Source: JAIOQJ01 sp963718635
GTDB taxonomy: Bacteria > Planctomycetota > Planctomycetia > Gemmatales > Gemmataceae
Assembly (NCBI GenBank): GCA_963718635.1
Contig: OY970367.1
Coordinates: 3,534,001-3,598,000 of the forward strand
DNA length: 64,000 nucleotides
Reading direction: 5' to 3'
The notes beneath the pieces were generated by a model that was not told where the DNA came from, searched no databases, and saw only the letters and a program-made list of their open reading frames with translations. A program made the translations under genes and the position numbers. Of the stretch, positions 27,598 to 35,845 are shown piece after piece (the first letter of the stretch is position 1; each line of letters starts with the position of its first letter).

Positions 27598-30504
27598 ATG
27601 AGCGACTACGCTTTTCCTCGCTGCCTACTGACTGCAACGCTCTTTTTTCTTTCTTCGATCTGCGCTTTTGCAGCCGATCTCGGCCATATTCCCGGCACGA
27701 TAACCGCTGATGATCGCCAATGGTGGTCGTTTCAACCGCTGAAAACGGATGCGCCGCCGAGCGATGCGACCGGCTGGGCGCGCAATGATATTGACTGCTT
27801 TATTATCTCGAAATTGAAGCAACAGGGTTTGTCGCCTTCGCGTGAAGCATCGCCGCAAACGTTGATCCGTCGGCTATCGTTTGACCTGATTGGCTTGCCG
27901 CCTACGCCGCAAGAGATGAACGATTACTTGAAGGCGTCCAACATCTCGCCTGACAAAGCTTACGAGGAGTTGGTCGATCGCCTGCTGGCAAGTCCGCGCT
28001 ATGGTGAGCGCTGGGCACGGCATTGGCTCGACCTGGTTCGCTATGCCGATTCCGATGGCTACCGCATCGATGACTATCGCCCAAATGCCTGGCGCTATCG
28101 CGATTATGTGATTCGTTCGTTCAACGAAGACAAACCTTACGATCGCTTTGTGAAAGAGCAACTGGCGGGCGATGAACTCTATCCCGATCAGCCGGAAGCT
28201 CTCGTCGCAACCGGTTACTTGCGACACTGGATCTACGAGTACAACAACCGCGACGTTCGCGGCCAATGGTCCACTATTCTCAACGACATCACCGATACGA
28301 CTGCCGATGTATTTATGGGCCTCGGCTTGCAATGCGCCCGCTGCCATGATCATAAGTTCGATCCGCTGTTGCAGAAAGATTATTACCGCTTGCAGGCGTT
28401 TTTCGCCAACTTGATGCCGTGCGACGACACGGTCGTGGCGACCGCAGCCGGGAAAGAAAAATACGTCCAGCAACTTCGAATTTGGGAAGAAAAGACGGCC
28501 GCCATTCGACAGGAGATCGCAGTGATCGAAGCGCCTTATCGCCAAAAGGTTATCGAGGTTGCGGTCAAGAAATTCCCGGCCGAGATTCAGGAGATGATCC
28601 GGAAGCCGGCTGCCGAACGCCAGCCGCTCGAACATCAGCTAGCCGAGTTGGCGTATCGCCAGGCGGATTATGAAGTCGAGCGCTTGGAGAAGGTGTTGAA
28701 GGGCGCCGATAAAGAGCAAGTGCTGGCCCTGCGAAAACAGTTGGCCGGATTCGATGCGTTAAAGCCGCCGCCATTGCCTGCCGCAAACACAGTCGTTGAT
28801 GTCGGTCTTGTTGCACCAATCGTGACAATCACCAAAAAAAGCGAAGCGATTGAGCCTGGCTACCCAACCATTCTGCAAGCAGAACCGGCAAGGATTGCTA
28901 TCGTTCCGACGGCGCCGCGCTCGACCGGCAGGCGCTCTGCGCTCGCGGTCTGGTTGACGGATCCGAAGAATCCCTTGACGGCTCGCGTCATGGTGAATCG
29001 CCTTTGGCAGCAGCATTTTGGCCGAGGCTTGGCGGCCAACGCGAGTGATTTCGGCCGACTCGGCGAGCAACCGACGCATCCGGAACTACTCGATTGGCTG
29101 GCAAGTAAATTCATCACCGAAGGCTGGAGCCAGAAGAAATTGCACCGCCTGATCGTCTGTTCCGCCACCTATCGTCAGCGAGCCGAGACGAGCGCAGATA
29201 AGCGCACTGATGAAGCAGCCACGATCGATCCCGAAAACCGCCTTCTCTGGCGCGGCCATGTCCGACGACTAGATGCGGAGCAAATTCGCGATGCCATGCT
29301 GGCGGCAACGGGCGAACTCAACTTGCAAGCCGGCGGCCCGGCGGTAGCGGGAACCGAGCCACGCCGGACCATTTACACCAAGGTCCTGCGCAACGTGCGC
29401 GATCCCCTGCTGGATGTGTTCGATACGCCATTCGGCTTTGCCAGCACGGCCTCACGGGATACGACGACCACTCCCGTGCAATCGCTGCTGCTCATCAACA
29501 GTCCGACGGTGATTCAGCGTTCGAAGGCAATGCGCGATCGGCTGATGGTCGACGAGCCGAGCAATGAAGTACGGCGAATCGAGCGTGCCTATCAGCTTGC
29601 CTTTGGCCGTGCTCCGTTGCCCGAAGAATACGAAAGAGCCCAAGCGTTTTTCAAATTGCAAGCAAGCCGTATCGATCCGACTAAAACGGCATCGGCGGCT
29701 GCGGCCTTCATCGGCGGCAAGATTCCGTATCGGGATGGCCAAGCCGCCGATATGCGCCTTGAAGCCGGCTGTTTTCAAATTCCGCATGACGAAAAGCTCG
29801 CCAACGGCGATTTCACGATCGAAGCTTTTGTCTATCCGCGCTCGGTGGCCGAATCAGCTGCAGTACGGCTAGTCGCCGCCAAATGGTCCGGCAATATCAA
29901 GGAGGCGGGATGGGCGTTTGGCATCACGGGCAAGCAATCGCGCCGTAAGCCGCAAACAGTCGTGATGCAACTTTTCGGTAAAAACAGCGAAGGCGCGATC
30001 GTAGAAGAAGCGATCTTTTCCGATCTGCACGTTCAACTGAACAAGCCCTATTATCTCGCCGCCGCGGTTCGCTTTGGTGACAAAGAAGCTGGCCAAGTCA
30101 CCTTCTATCAAAAAGACCTCTCGAACGACGATGAGCCTCTGTTGATCGCCAACGTCGCGTTGAAGACGAAGGAAGCAATCCGCAATCAGGCGCCGCTCAC
30201 TCTCGGTGGCCGCGGCCTAAAGAGCGCCAGCTTCGATGGCCTGCTCGACGACGTGCGCCTGTCGGACAGCGCCTTAGGCGTAGACCAACTGCTTTTCACC
30301 CATGAAGGCATAAACAAACATACTGTCGGCTATTGGCAGTTCGAAAACAAGCCGAACGTCTTTCGCGATTCTTCCGGCCACGGCTTCGACATACGTCCCG
30401 AAGAACCTTCGATAACGCTGATCAAGCGCGATCTGCACCGCGCCGCTTGGGCCGACTTTTGTCACGTGCTGCTGAACGCCAGCGAATTTTTGTATGTGGA
30501 GTAG
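27598..30504 (+). CDS. DUF1549/DUF1553 (PSD1-type) protein with LamG-like insertion
   Basis: The start is at ATG 27598 (MSDYAFPRCLLTATLFF), a signal peptide, then DUF1549 (ASPQTLIRRLSFDLIGLPPTP; SPRYGERWARHWLDLVRYADSDG) and a cytochrome-like CARCHDHKFDPL motif. DUF1553 follows (NPLTARVMVNRLWQQHFGRGL; RNVRDPLLDVFDTPFGF). Before the canonical last residues (ADFCHVLLNASEFLYVE) about 180 residues resemble a LamG/concanavalin-like domain (GDFTIEAFVYPRS; LDDVRLSDSAL). About 968 residues. In planctomycetes such genes are usually paired with DUF1501; none follows here. It is a sulfatase-free, exported, probably carbohydrate-linked protein of unknown activity. Confidence 0.9.
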   Translation: MSDYAFPRCLLTATLFFLSSICAFAADLGHIPGTITADDRQWWSFQPLKTDAPPSDATGWARNDIDCFIISKLKQQGLSPSREASPQTLIRRLSFDLIGLPPTPQEMNDYLKASNISPDKAYEELVDRLLASPRYGERWARHWLDLVRYADSDGYRIDDYRPNAWRYRDYVIRSFNEDKPYDRFVKEQLAGDELYPDQPEALVATGYLRHWIYEYNNRDVRGQWSTILNDITDTTADVFMGLGLQCARCHDHKFDPLLQKDYYRLQAFFANLMPCDDTVVATAAGKEKYVQQLRIWEEKTAAIRQEIAVIEAPYRQKVIEVAVKKFPAEIQEMIRKPAAERQPLEHQLAELAYRQADYEVERLEKVLKGADKEQVLALRKQLAGFDALKPPPLPAANTVVDVGLVAPIVTITKKSEAIEPGYPTILQAEPARIAIVPTAPRSTGRRSALAVWLTDPKNPLTARVMVNRLWQQHFGRGLAANASDFGRLGEQPTHPELLDWLASKFITEGWSQKKLHRLIVCSATYRQRAETSADKRTDEAATIDPENRLLWRGHVRRLDAEQIRDAMLAATGELNLQAGGPAVAGTEPRRTIYTKVLRNVRDPLLDVFDTPFGFASTASRDTTTTPVQSLLLINSPTVIQRSKAMRDRLMVDEPSNEVRRIERAYQLAFGRAPLPEEYERAQAFFKLQASRIDPTKTASAAAAFIGGKIPYRDGQAADMRLEAGCFQIPHDEKLANGDFTIEAFVYPRSVAESAAVRLVAAKWSGNIKEAGWAFGITGKQSRRKPQTVVMQLFGKNSEGAIVEEAIFSDLHVQLNKPYYLAAAVRFGDKEAGQVTFYQKDLSNDDEPLLIANVALKTKEAIRNQAPLTLGGRGLKSASFDGLLDDVRLSDSALGVDQLLFTHEGINKHTVGYWQFENKPNVFRDSSGHGFDIRPEEPSITLIKRDLHRAAWADFCHVLLNASEFLYVE

Positions 30505-30512
30505 TCGAATAT

Positions 30513-30645
30513 CAAGCGCCCTCGTTTGACGCTCTGCGTTCGCCCTCGTTTGACGCTCCGCGTCGATCAAGACGTTCCATTACCCGATTGCTTACGCAAT
30601 TCGGCTCGCCTTTGTCGAGCGAAGGCGAGCCGAACCCGATCACGG
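30513..30645. repeat. Dispersed repeat, family B, plus short tandem repeat
   Basis: Two tandem copies of CGCCCTCGTTTGACGCTC lie near 30519-30565. They are followed by an ACCCGATTGCTTACGCAA unit and GGCTCGCC / GGCGAGCC arms (family B). It ends just before the ribosome site of the next gene. Confidence 0.7.
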
Positions 30646-30656
30646 AGGAACCACGC

Positions 30657-31814
30657 ATGTCATTGAGCAACGAAGCCGGATTTGCCACCCGTGCCATCCA
30701 TGCTGGTCAAGATCCCGACCCCACCACCGGCGCGATCATCGTGCCCATCTATGCGACATCGACGTATACTCAGGCGGCGCCGGGAGACCACAAAGGCTAC
30801 GAATATTCGCGCAGCGGCAACCCGACACGGACTGCCCTTGAGACTTGCCTGGCCTCGCTCGAACAGGGTGAACGCGGCCTGGCGTTTGCTTCAGGCCTGG
30901 CGGCGACGACCGGTGTATTTGGCGGCCTGCTCAAGCCCGGTGACGAAGTGGTCTCCTCGGCCGACCTTTATGGCGGAACCTTTCGCTTGCTGGAGCGCGT
31001 CTTCAAGCCGTGGGGATTGATAGCGAAATATACCGATGACTCTTCAGCGGCCGGCTTCGACCGATTGATGACGAAGGCAACGAAACTGATTTGGATCGAG
31101 ACGCCCACGAATCCCTTGTTGCAGGTGCTCGACATCGCTGCTCTAGCCGAGGTGGCGCATCGGCATGGCGCTCTGTTGGCCGTTGACAATACTTTTGCAT
31201 CGCCCTATCTGCAACGACCGCTGACGCTCGGCGCCGATCTCGTTGTTCATAGCACGACGAAGTACCTCGGCGGCCATTCCGATGTCGTCGGCGGCGCGGT
31301 TATCGGCGGCAAACATCTGCTCGAGCCGATCAAGTTCTATCAGAACGCAGCCGGCGGCGTGCCCGGCCCGTTCGACGCCTATCTTACCTTGCGCGGCCTG
31401 AAGACGCTTGCCCTACGCATGGAACGGCACTGCACCAACGCCATGCATTTGGCGACCTGGCTACGCTCACAACCGCAAGTGGAAAAGGTCTATTACCCGG
31501 GATTGAGCGATCATCCGGGCCATGCCGTCGCCGCCAAACAGATGAGTGGCTTTGGCGGCATGATCTCCATCCGTTTGAAGGGTGGCACTGAGACCGCCCG
31601 GCGTTTTCTGTCCAAGACGAAGCTCTTCAGCCTGGCGGAGAGCCTGGGCGGCGTTGAGTCGCTCGTCTGTCATCCGGCCACGATGACTCACGCCAGCATT
31701 CCGGTCGAAATCCGCTCCGCCCGCGGCGTCGACGACGGCCTCATTCGCCTGAGCGTCGGCATCGAAGAAGTGAAGGATTTGCAGGAAGACCTTCGCATCG
31801 CCATTGTTGGTTAG
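30657..31814 (+). CDS. PLP-dependent trans-sulfuration enzyme (cystathionine gamma-synthase-like)
   Basis: ATG 30657 has GGAGGAA upstream. The protein is about 385 residues with the family hallmark sequences SGNPTRTALE, SSADLYGGTFRL and VDNTFASPYLQ, and the PLP lysine in STTKYLGGHSDVVGG. It belongs to the Met/Cys metabolism group: cystathionine gamma-synthase, cystathionine gamma-lyase or methionine gamma-lyase. Sequence alone does not separate these; the synthase or lyase reading is the most common. No metabolic neighbour supports the choice. Confidence 0.85.
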   Translation: MSLSNEAGFATRAIHAGQDPDPTTGAIIVPIYATSTYTQAAPGDHKGYEYSRSGNPTRTALETCLASLEQGERGLAFASGLAATTGVFGGLLKPGDEVVSSADLYGGTFRLLERVFKPWGLIAKYTDDSSAAGFDRLMTKATKLIWIETPTNPLLQVLDIAALAEVAHRHGALLAVDNTFASPYLQRPLTLGADLVVHSTTKYLGGHSDVVGGAVIGGKHLLEPIKFYQNAAGGVPGPFDAYLTLRGLKTLALRMERHCTNAMHLATWLRSQPQVEKVYYPGLSDHPGHAVAAKQMSGFGGMISIRLKGGTETARRFLSKTKLFSLAESLGGVESLVCHPATMTHASIPVEIRSARGVDDGLIRLSVGIEEVKDLQEDLRIAIVG

Positions 31815-31817
31815 TAG

Positions 31818-31906
31818 TTTTTGGCGAGCCGGGAGCGTGAGCGACCGGAGAATCTGCGCAAAACTATGCAGAAAACTCCGGTCGCTGACGCTCTCGGCTC
31901 GCCAAA
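31818..31906. repeat. Dispersed inverted repeat, family D
   Basis: Arms beginning GGCGAGCCGGGAGCG (31822 onwards) and ending TCGGCTCGCC (to about 31904) are separated by about 25 nt. Copies occur in a membrane-protein gene at 53361-53446 and near 55646-55840. It lies between the trans-sulfuration and uvsE genes. Confidence 0.8.
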
Positions 31907-31944
31907 TTTCGCTGACGCTCCGCTCATCACCGCTGGAATCCGCT

Positions 31945-32892
31945 ATGCCGCGATTAGGCCTCTGCTGTATTTTTCGCGAGCAGCCAATCAAGTTCGTCAA
32001 TACGACAGCAACCTCGTTGGCGAAGCTACCCCGAGCGGATGCCCTAACGAAGCTGTCACGGTTGGCACTGGCCAATGCTGATTCTCTGCTGCTGGCCCTT
32101 CAATTTTGCCGCGAGCACGGCATAGGCTCGTTCCGTGTTGTCAGTCAAATTTTGCCGCTGAAAACACATCCAACTCAAGGCTACGACATTCTGGAATTGT
32201 CCGAAGGCGCCGAGATTATCCAGCGCTTTCGAGCCTGCGGCGAGTTCGTCAAAGCTCATGGCCTACGCACGTGCTTTCATCCGGATCAATTCATCGTGTT
32301 AAACTCGCCTCGTCCGGAAGTCGTATACGCGTCGGTGCGCGAGCTTGAATATCAGGCCCAAGTTGCCGAATGGATCGGGGCCGATGTTCTCAATATTCAT
32401 GGCGGCGGCGCCTATGGCGACAAAACGAAAGCGCTCGCCGATTTCGCTCGCAATCTCGAGCTTTTGTCGCCCCGCGTGCGCAGCCGTTTGACGCTCGAAA
32501 ACGATGACGTCACTTACGCGCCTGCTGATTTATTGCCCCTCTGCCGGGCGGAAAACGTTCCTCTGGTCTACGATGTGCATCATCATCGCTGTCATGCTGA
32601 TGGCCTGTCGGAAAACGAAGCCACAGAGAGAGCGCTGGCCACTTGGAAGCGCGAGCCGTTGTTTCATCTCTCGAGCCCGATCGAAGGCTGGACCGGTCCC
32701 GGCCCGGAACGGCATCACGACTTTATCGACTACAAAGATTTCCCGATGTTCTGGCGCGAACTAGACATCACCGTGGAGGTCGAGGCCAAAGCAAAGGAAC
32801 TCGCCGTCTTGCGCCTGATAAAGCAATTGCGTCAAAGCGCGGCAAGGAAGGCGAAGAGCACTCGCAAAAGCAAGGCGAGCCGAACAGCGTAA
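31945..32892 (+). CDS. uvsE: UV damage endonuclease
   Basis: ATG 31945 starts MPRLGLCCIFREQPIKF, the typical UvsE opening (LGYVCI-like). The protein is about 315 residues with the TIM-barrel features RTCFHPDQFIVLNSP, NIHGGGAYGDK, LENDD and DVHHHRCH, the His/Asp/Glu metal ligands. It nicks DNA 5' to UV photoproducts and abasic sites. The C-terminus KSKASRTA ends where a family-B repeat begins, so the stop codon is contributed by repeat sequence. The longer upstream frame translates a repeat and is rejected. Confidence 0.9.
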   Translation: MPRLGLCCIFREQPIKFVNTTATSLAKLPRADALTKLSRLALANADSLLLALQFCREHGIGSFRVVSQILPLKTHPTQGYDILELSEGAEIIQRFRACGEFVKAHGLRTCFHPDQFIVLNSPRPEVVYASVRELEYQAQVAEWIGADVLNIHGGGAYGDKTKALADFARNLELLSPRVRSRLTLENDDVTYAPADLLPLCRAENVPLVYDVHHHRCHADGLSENEATERALATWKREPLFHLSSPIEGWTGPGPERHHDFIDYKDFPMFWRELDITVEVEAKAKELAVLRLIKQLRQSAARKAKSTRKSKASRTA

Positions 32893-32942
32893 GCAGCCGG
32901 GTAAAATCCTGGAACCCGATTGCTTACGCAATTCGGCTCGCC
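32871..32942. repeat. Dispersed inverted repeat, family B (full pair)
   Basis: GGCGAGCCGAACAGCGTAAG pairs with a copy reading CTTACGCAATTCGGCTCGCC after a spacer. The left arm overlaps the end of the uvsE coding region and contains its TAA stop. Confidence 0.8.
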
Positions 32943-33069
32943 AGTATCCACGTTTGCTGCTTCAGCCACTTCGCATTGACAGAAACTCTCCTTTTCGCCA
33001 ATTTAGCATCCCACCTGGTGAGACGCGGGCGCAGCGGCGCTCGGGGTCGCTGCGAAGGAAGGATGCTTC

Positions 33070-35067
33070 GTGATCGCCATACATTCCGAAAAAGTTGCGG
33101 TCGTTGGGCCACTCAGCGCCAGCGAATGCTCGATCGCGGCGCTCAGCTGGCAAAGCGTTCGCGGGGCGAATATTGCAGGGCTGCGCCCGGCAGTCGCTCA
33201 AGCATACCCCGATTCGCTTTCCGCAGGCGTATTGAAGCAAGCCGACGAACAAAGCGTTCTCGCCCTTCATGCCCTGCATTTGGCGCGCTGCGAAATCGGT
33301 TTGACCTTGGCCGATACCGAACATTGGGGCTTGATCGCAACGGCCCGGATGCCGGGACGTAAACGAATTGCCGATTCGCTGATAAAATTTCGCGATCAAG
33401 GCGCTTGGGGCACTTCGCCGCATTTGATCCCTTATTGTACCTTGCATTCCATGGCCGGCTTGCTGAGCCAAGCCTTACGGCTGCATGGCCCGAACTACGG
33501 CACCGGCGGTTTGAAAAACTCGGAAGCGGAATCAATCTGGGCCGGGCTGACTTTGCTGCACGGCGAGCAATTGCCGGGAGTTTGGATCGTTTTGTCCGGC
33601 TGGGATCGCGAAACGCTGACTATTGATGACGCCGTCTGTCAGGCGGCGGTGATCGGGTTGCGCCACCCGGCCGCCCGAGGCGAACCGCGATTACGTTTTG
33701 CTCTAAAGCCCACCCGATCGGCCCCCGAGACGCTGACGCTCGAATCGCTCGGTGCTGCTATCCAAAAGCGTTCCGCCGCGCACTGGAATATTGGCGGCGC
33801 CACGCTGCGCAATCTCGTTCGCCGAAAACTACCTGGAGGCCGCAGCGTGATGAACACCCCGGCGATCGTAATCACCGGCGTCGGCGCCGGCACCCCGCTC
33901 GGCTGGGACTTTGCAGCCGTCGCCAAAAACCTTCTGGAAGGCCGTTCGGCCATTCGCAAGGTTGATTCGTTCGACATCACCCAACATCCGAGTCAGATTG
34001 CCGCTCTTCTCGATCCGATTCCCTGCCCGGCGGGTTTTGATGAAGAAGTTTTCGGCCAACGTCATCGTCTCGCCCAACTGAGTCTCTGGTGCTGTACTCA
34101 GGCTCTGCGCGATGCCGGACTTTGGGATCAGCGCGAACAAAAGCGAATCGGCTTGGTCATCGGCACCGCCACCGAATGGGGCTGGTATTGGGAAGACGAT
34201 CTCTGGTCGCGACAGCGGCAAGCCATCTGCGATCCGCAATACGATCCGCCTGCTTTGATCGCCACCATTCAGCAGGAACTCGGCCTGAATGGTCCCGCTA
34301 TCACCATGTCCGCCGCGTGCGCCAGCGGCAATTTCGCCTTCGCGCAAGCTCGACGTTGGCTGCAGATGGGATGGGTCGATGTCTGCGTGGCCGGCGGTTG
34401 CGATACAGCGGTCACGCCCATGACGTTAGCTAGCTTCGGCAATCTTCGGGCTCTCTCACGCCAGAACGACCGGCCGGCAGCCGCCTCGCGACCCTTTGAT
34501 CGCGACCGGGATGGGTTCGTCCTCGGCGAAGGAGGCGCCGTTTTTGTTCTCGAAAATGAATCAACCGCCCGCAAGCGAGGCGTACATATTTATGGTGAAC
34601 TGGCGGGCTGCGGCCTGAGCAGCGATGCCTATCACCCCGTCATTCCCGCGCCCGAACCGACGCAATCAATTCAGGCGATCCGCAACGCGCTGCACGATGC
34701 TCGCGTCGATCCATCCGAAATCAATTACGTGAATGCACACGGCACGAGTACGCCGGTCGGGGACGTTGCCGAATCGAAATCGCTGCGCGAAGTCTTTGGC
34801 GAACAGATCAAAAATATCCCGGTCAGTTCAACCAAAAGTATGACCGGGCATCTGTTGACGGCCGCCGCCGCTATTGAGGCGCTTGCCTGTTTGGCCACCT
34901 TTGAATATGGCGCCATCCCACCGACGATCAACTTGGATAATCCCGACCCGGAATGCGACCTGCGCCACGTTCCGCACCATGCGATCGAAGCCCCGGTTCA
35001 CTTGGCAATTTCGAACTCCTTCGGTTTCGGCGGCAGCAATAGCTGCGTTGTGTTTCGAGCGGCTTGA
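33070..35067 (+). CDS. Ketosynthase-like protein fused in frame to a beta-ketoacyl synthase (FabF type)
   Basis: GTG 33070 follows AAGGAAGG. The first 260 or so residues resemble an inactive KS half or chain-length-factor-like protein: thiolase-like text, LHSMAGLLSQA, but no clear catalytic Cys. In the same frame MNTPAIVITGVGAG begins a complete FabF-type synthase with the Cys in SAACASGN, His in NAHGTSTPVGD and His in TKSMTGHLLTAAA. An internal GGAGG at 33835-33839 lies before ATG 33850, so two proteins may be made. If the upstream gene had a 1-nt indel, its TGA would overlap the ATG (TGATG), so the fusion could be an artefact. Likely role: fatty acid or polyketide-type elongation. Confidence 0.7.
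   Translation: MIAIHSEKVAVVGPLSASECSIAALSWQSVRGANIAGLRPAVAQAYPDSLSAGVLKQADEQSVLALHALHLARCEIGLTLADTEHWGLIATARMPGRKRIADSLIKFRDQGAWGTSPHLIPYCTLHSMAGLLSQALRLHGPNYGTGGLKNSEAESIWAGLTLLHGEQLPGVWIVLSGWDRETLTIDDAVCQAAVIGLRHPAARGEPRLRFALKPTRSAPETLTLESLGAAIQKRSAAHWNIGGATLRNLVRRKLPGGRSVMNTPAIVITGVGAGTPLGWDFAAVAKNLLEGRSAIRKVDSFDITQHPSQIAALLDPIPCPAGFDEEVFGQRHRLAQLSLWCCTQALRDAGLWDQREQKRIGLVIGTATEWGWYWEDDLWSRQRQAICDPQYDPPALIATIQQELGLNGPAITMSAACASGNFAFAQARRWLQMGWVDVCVAGGCDTAVTPMTLASFGNLRALSRQNDRPAAASRPFDRDRDGFVLGEGGAVFVLENESTARKRGVHIYGELAGCGLSSDAYHPVIPAPEPTQSIQAIRNALHDARVDPSEINYVNAHGTSTPVGDVAESKSLREVFGEQIKNIPVSSTKSMTGHLLTAAAAIEALACLATFEYGAIPPTINLDNPDPECDLRHVPHHAIEAPVHLAISNSFGFGGSNSCVVFRAA
33850..35067 (+). 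CDS. Possible separate start of the FabF-type beta-ketoacyl synthase
   Basis: This nested start within the fused reading marks the second unit: an ATG with GGAGG 10 nt upstream and a full-length KS of about 405 residues with Cys-His-His in the usual order. I list it so a reader can treat the pair either as one 665-residue protein or as two genes. Choose by protein evidence. Confidence 0.6.
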   Translation: MNTPAIVITGVGAGTPLGWDFAAVAKNLLEGRSAIRKVDSFDITQHPSQIAALLDPIPCPAGFDEEVFGQRHRLAQLSLWCCTQALRDAGLWDQREQKRIGLVIGTATEWGWYWEDDLWSRQRQAICDPQYDPPALIATIQQELGLNGPAITMSAACASGNFAFAQARRWLQMGWVDVCVAGGCDTAVTPMTLASFGNLRALSRQNDRPAAASRPFDRDRDGFVLGEGGAVFVLENESTARKRGVHIYGELAGCGLSSDAYHPVIPAPEPTQSIQAIRNALHDARVDPSEINYVNAHGTSTPVGDVAESKSLREVFGEQIKNIPVSSTKSMTGHLLTAAAAIEALACLATFEYGAIPPTINLDNPDPECDLRHVPHHAIEAPVHLAISNSFGFGGSNSCVVFRAA

Positions 35068-35202
35068 CTAGCGCTACCCATGAGCGTTTGATCTCGATCC
35101 ATTCCGCATCCCCCATTTTCCCGCGATTTTTCTCGCAAAGTGCCTTCGGAATTATTTCCCGAATATTAACCGATGGGATTTTGACTCTTCTAAAACCGCC
35201 GT

Positions 35203-35263
35203 CAGAGCCGCGACCGTTAGTTAGGGAGCGGAAGTGCCCCACTTCCTAACGGTCGTGGCTCTG
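35203..35263. repeat. Dispersed hairpin, family E
   Basis: CAGAGCCGCGACCGTTAG (35203-35220) pairs with CTAACGGTCGTGGCTCTG (35246-35263), one mismatch. The same unit occurs at 42500-42550. Confidence 0.85.
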
Positions 35264-35407
35264 CACGATTGCGCGTTTTTCCACGATTTTCTCGCATTCC
35301 AGCTTCTGGAAATATTTCCACAACCTGCGCCGTCAGAATGACTGACGCTTGATTCTTCTTCATTCCGCAATCCGATTCGGCCTGCCCCGCCCACTGCCAA
35401 CCGTTCG

Positions 35408-35601
35408 AAGTGAAAACGTTTTCACTTGAATGTGAACCGTTCACATTTTCATGTCGCATCTTAATTCATACCTGCAACGTTTCAAGTGAGGGGTTGGGTC
35501 GACTGGAATAGGTTCGACTGTAAACCGTTTACAGTCGAAATGCAGCTGACTCCGAACCGTTCTAAGTGGTAACGTTACCACCTGAGTGTGAACCGTTCAC
35601 A
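35408..35601. promoter_or_regulatory. Cluster of five operator-like perfect palindromes
   Basis: Perfect palindromes centred on AACGTT or AACCGTT lie at 35408-35427 (GAAAACGTTTTC core), 35429-35447 (TGTGAACCGTTCACA core), 35513-35539 (27 bp, TGTAAACCGTTTACA core), 35566-35581 (GGTAACGTTACC core) and 35587-35601 (TGTGAACCGTTCACA). Two of them share a ~50-bp direct repeat starting TGTGAACCGTTCACATTTTC. The even-length ones look like LacI-family operators. Function unknown: no promoter is expected between convergent genes. Confidence 0.65.
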
Positions 35602-35746
35602 TTTTCATGCCGTATCTCAATTCATACGCGCAACGTTGTTAGTATGACTCGGATCATAGTGGCGCTTGTTACTTCTTCCATTCCACAATCCGAATTCCGT
35701 ATTTCGCATTTCCCACACGCGTTTTGCCACGAAATAATTGGAAACG

Positions 35747-35845
35747 CCCTTCGGGAAATATTTCCCGAAGGGTCCGTGAAAACCCTTCAAAGTCGCCTTT
35801 CGCTCCGCGAAAGGGTTTTCGTTTCGCGGAGCGAAAAGCGACCAT
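35747..35845. repeat. 26-bp palindrome and adjoining long inverted repeat
   Basis: A perfect 26-bp palindrome (35747-35772), centre GGGAAATATTTCCC, is followed by arms with TTTCGCTCCGCGAAA and TTTCGCGGAGCGAAA (about 35795-35842). Reading any frame across it gives short false proteins with an EIFPEG motif on both strands, a result of the palindrome. Confidence 0.8.

Noticed and set aside
30333..30656. N-terminal extension of the trans-sulfuration gene
   Set aside because: It translates the end of the DUF1553 gene in another frame and repeats; ATG 30657 has a clear ribosome site.
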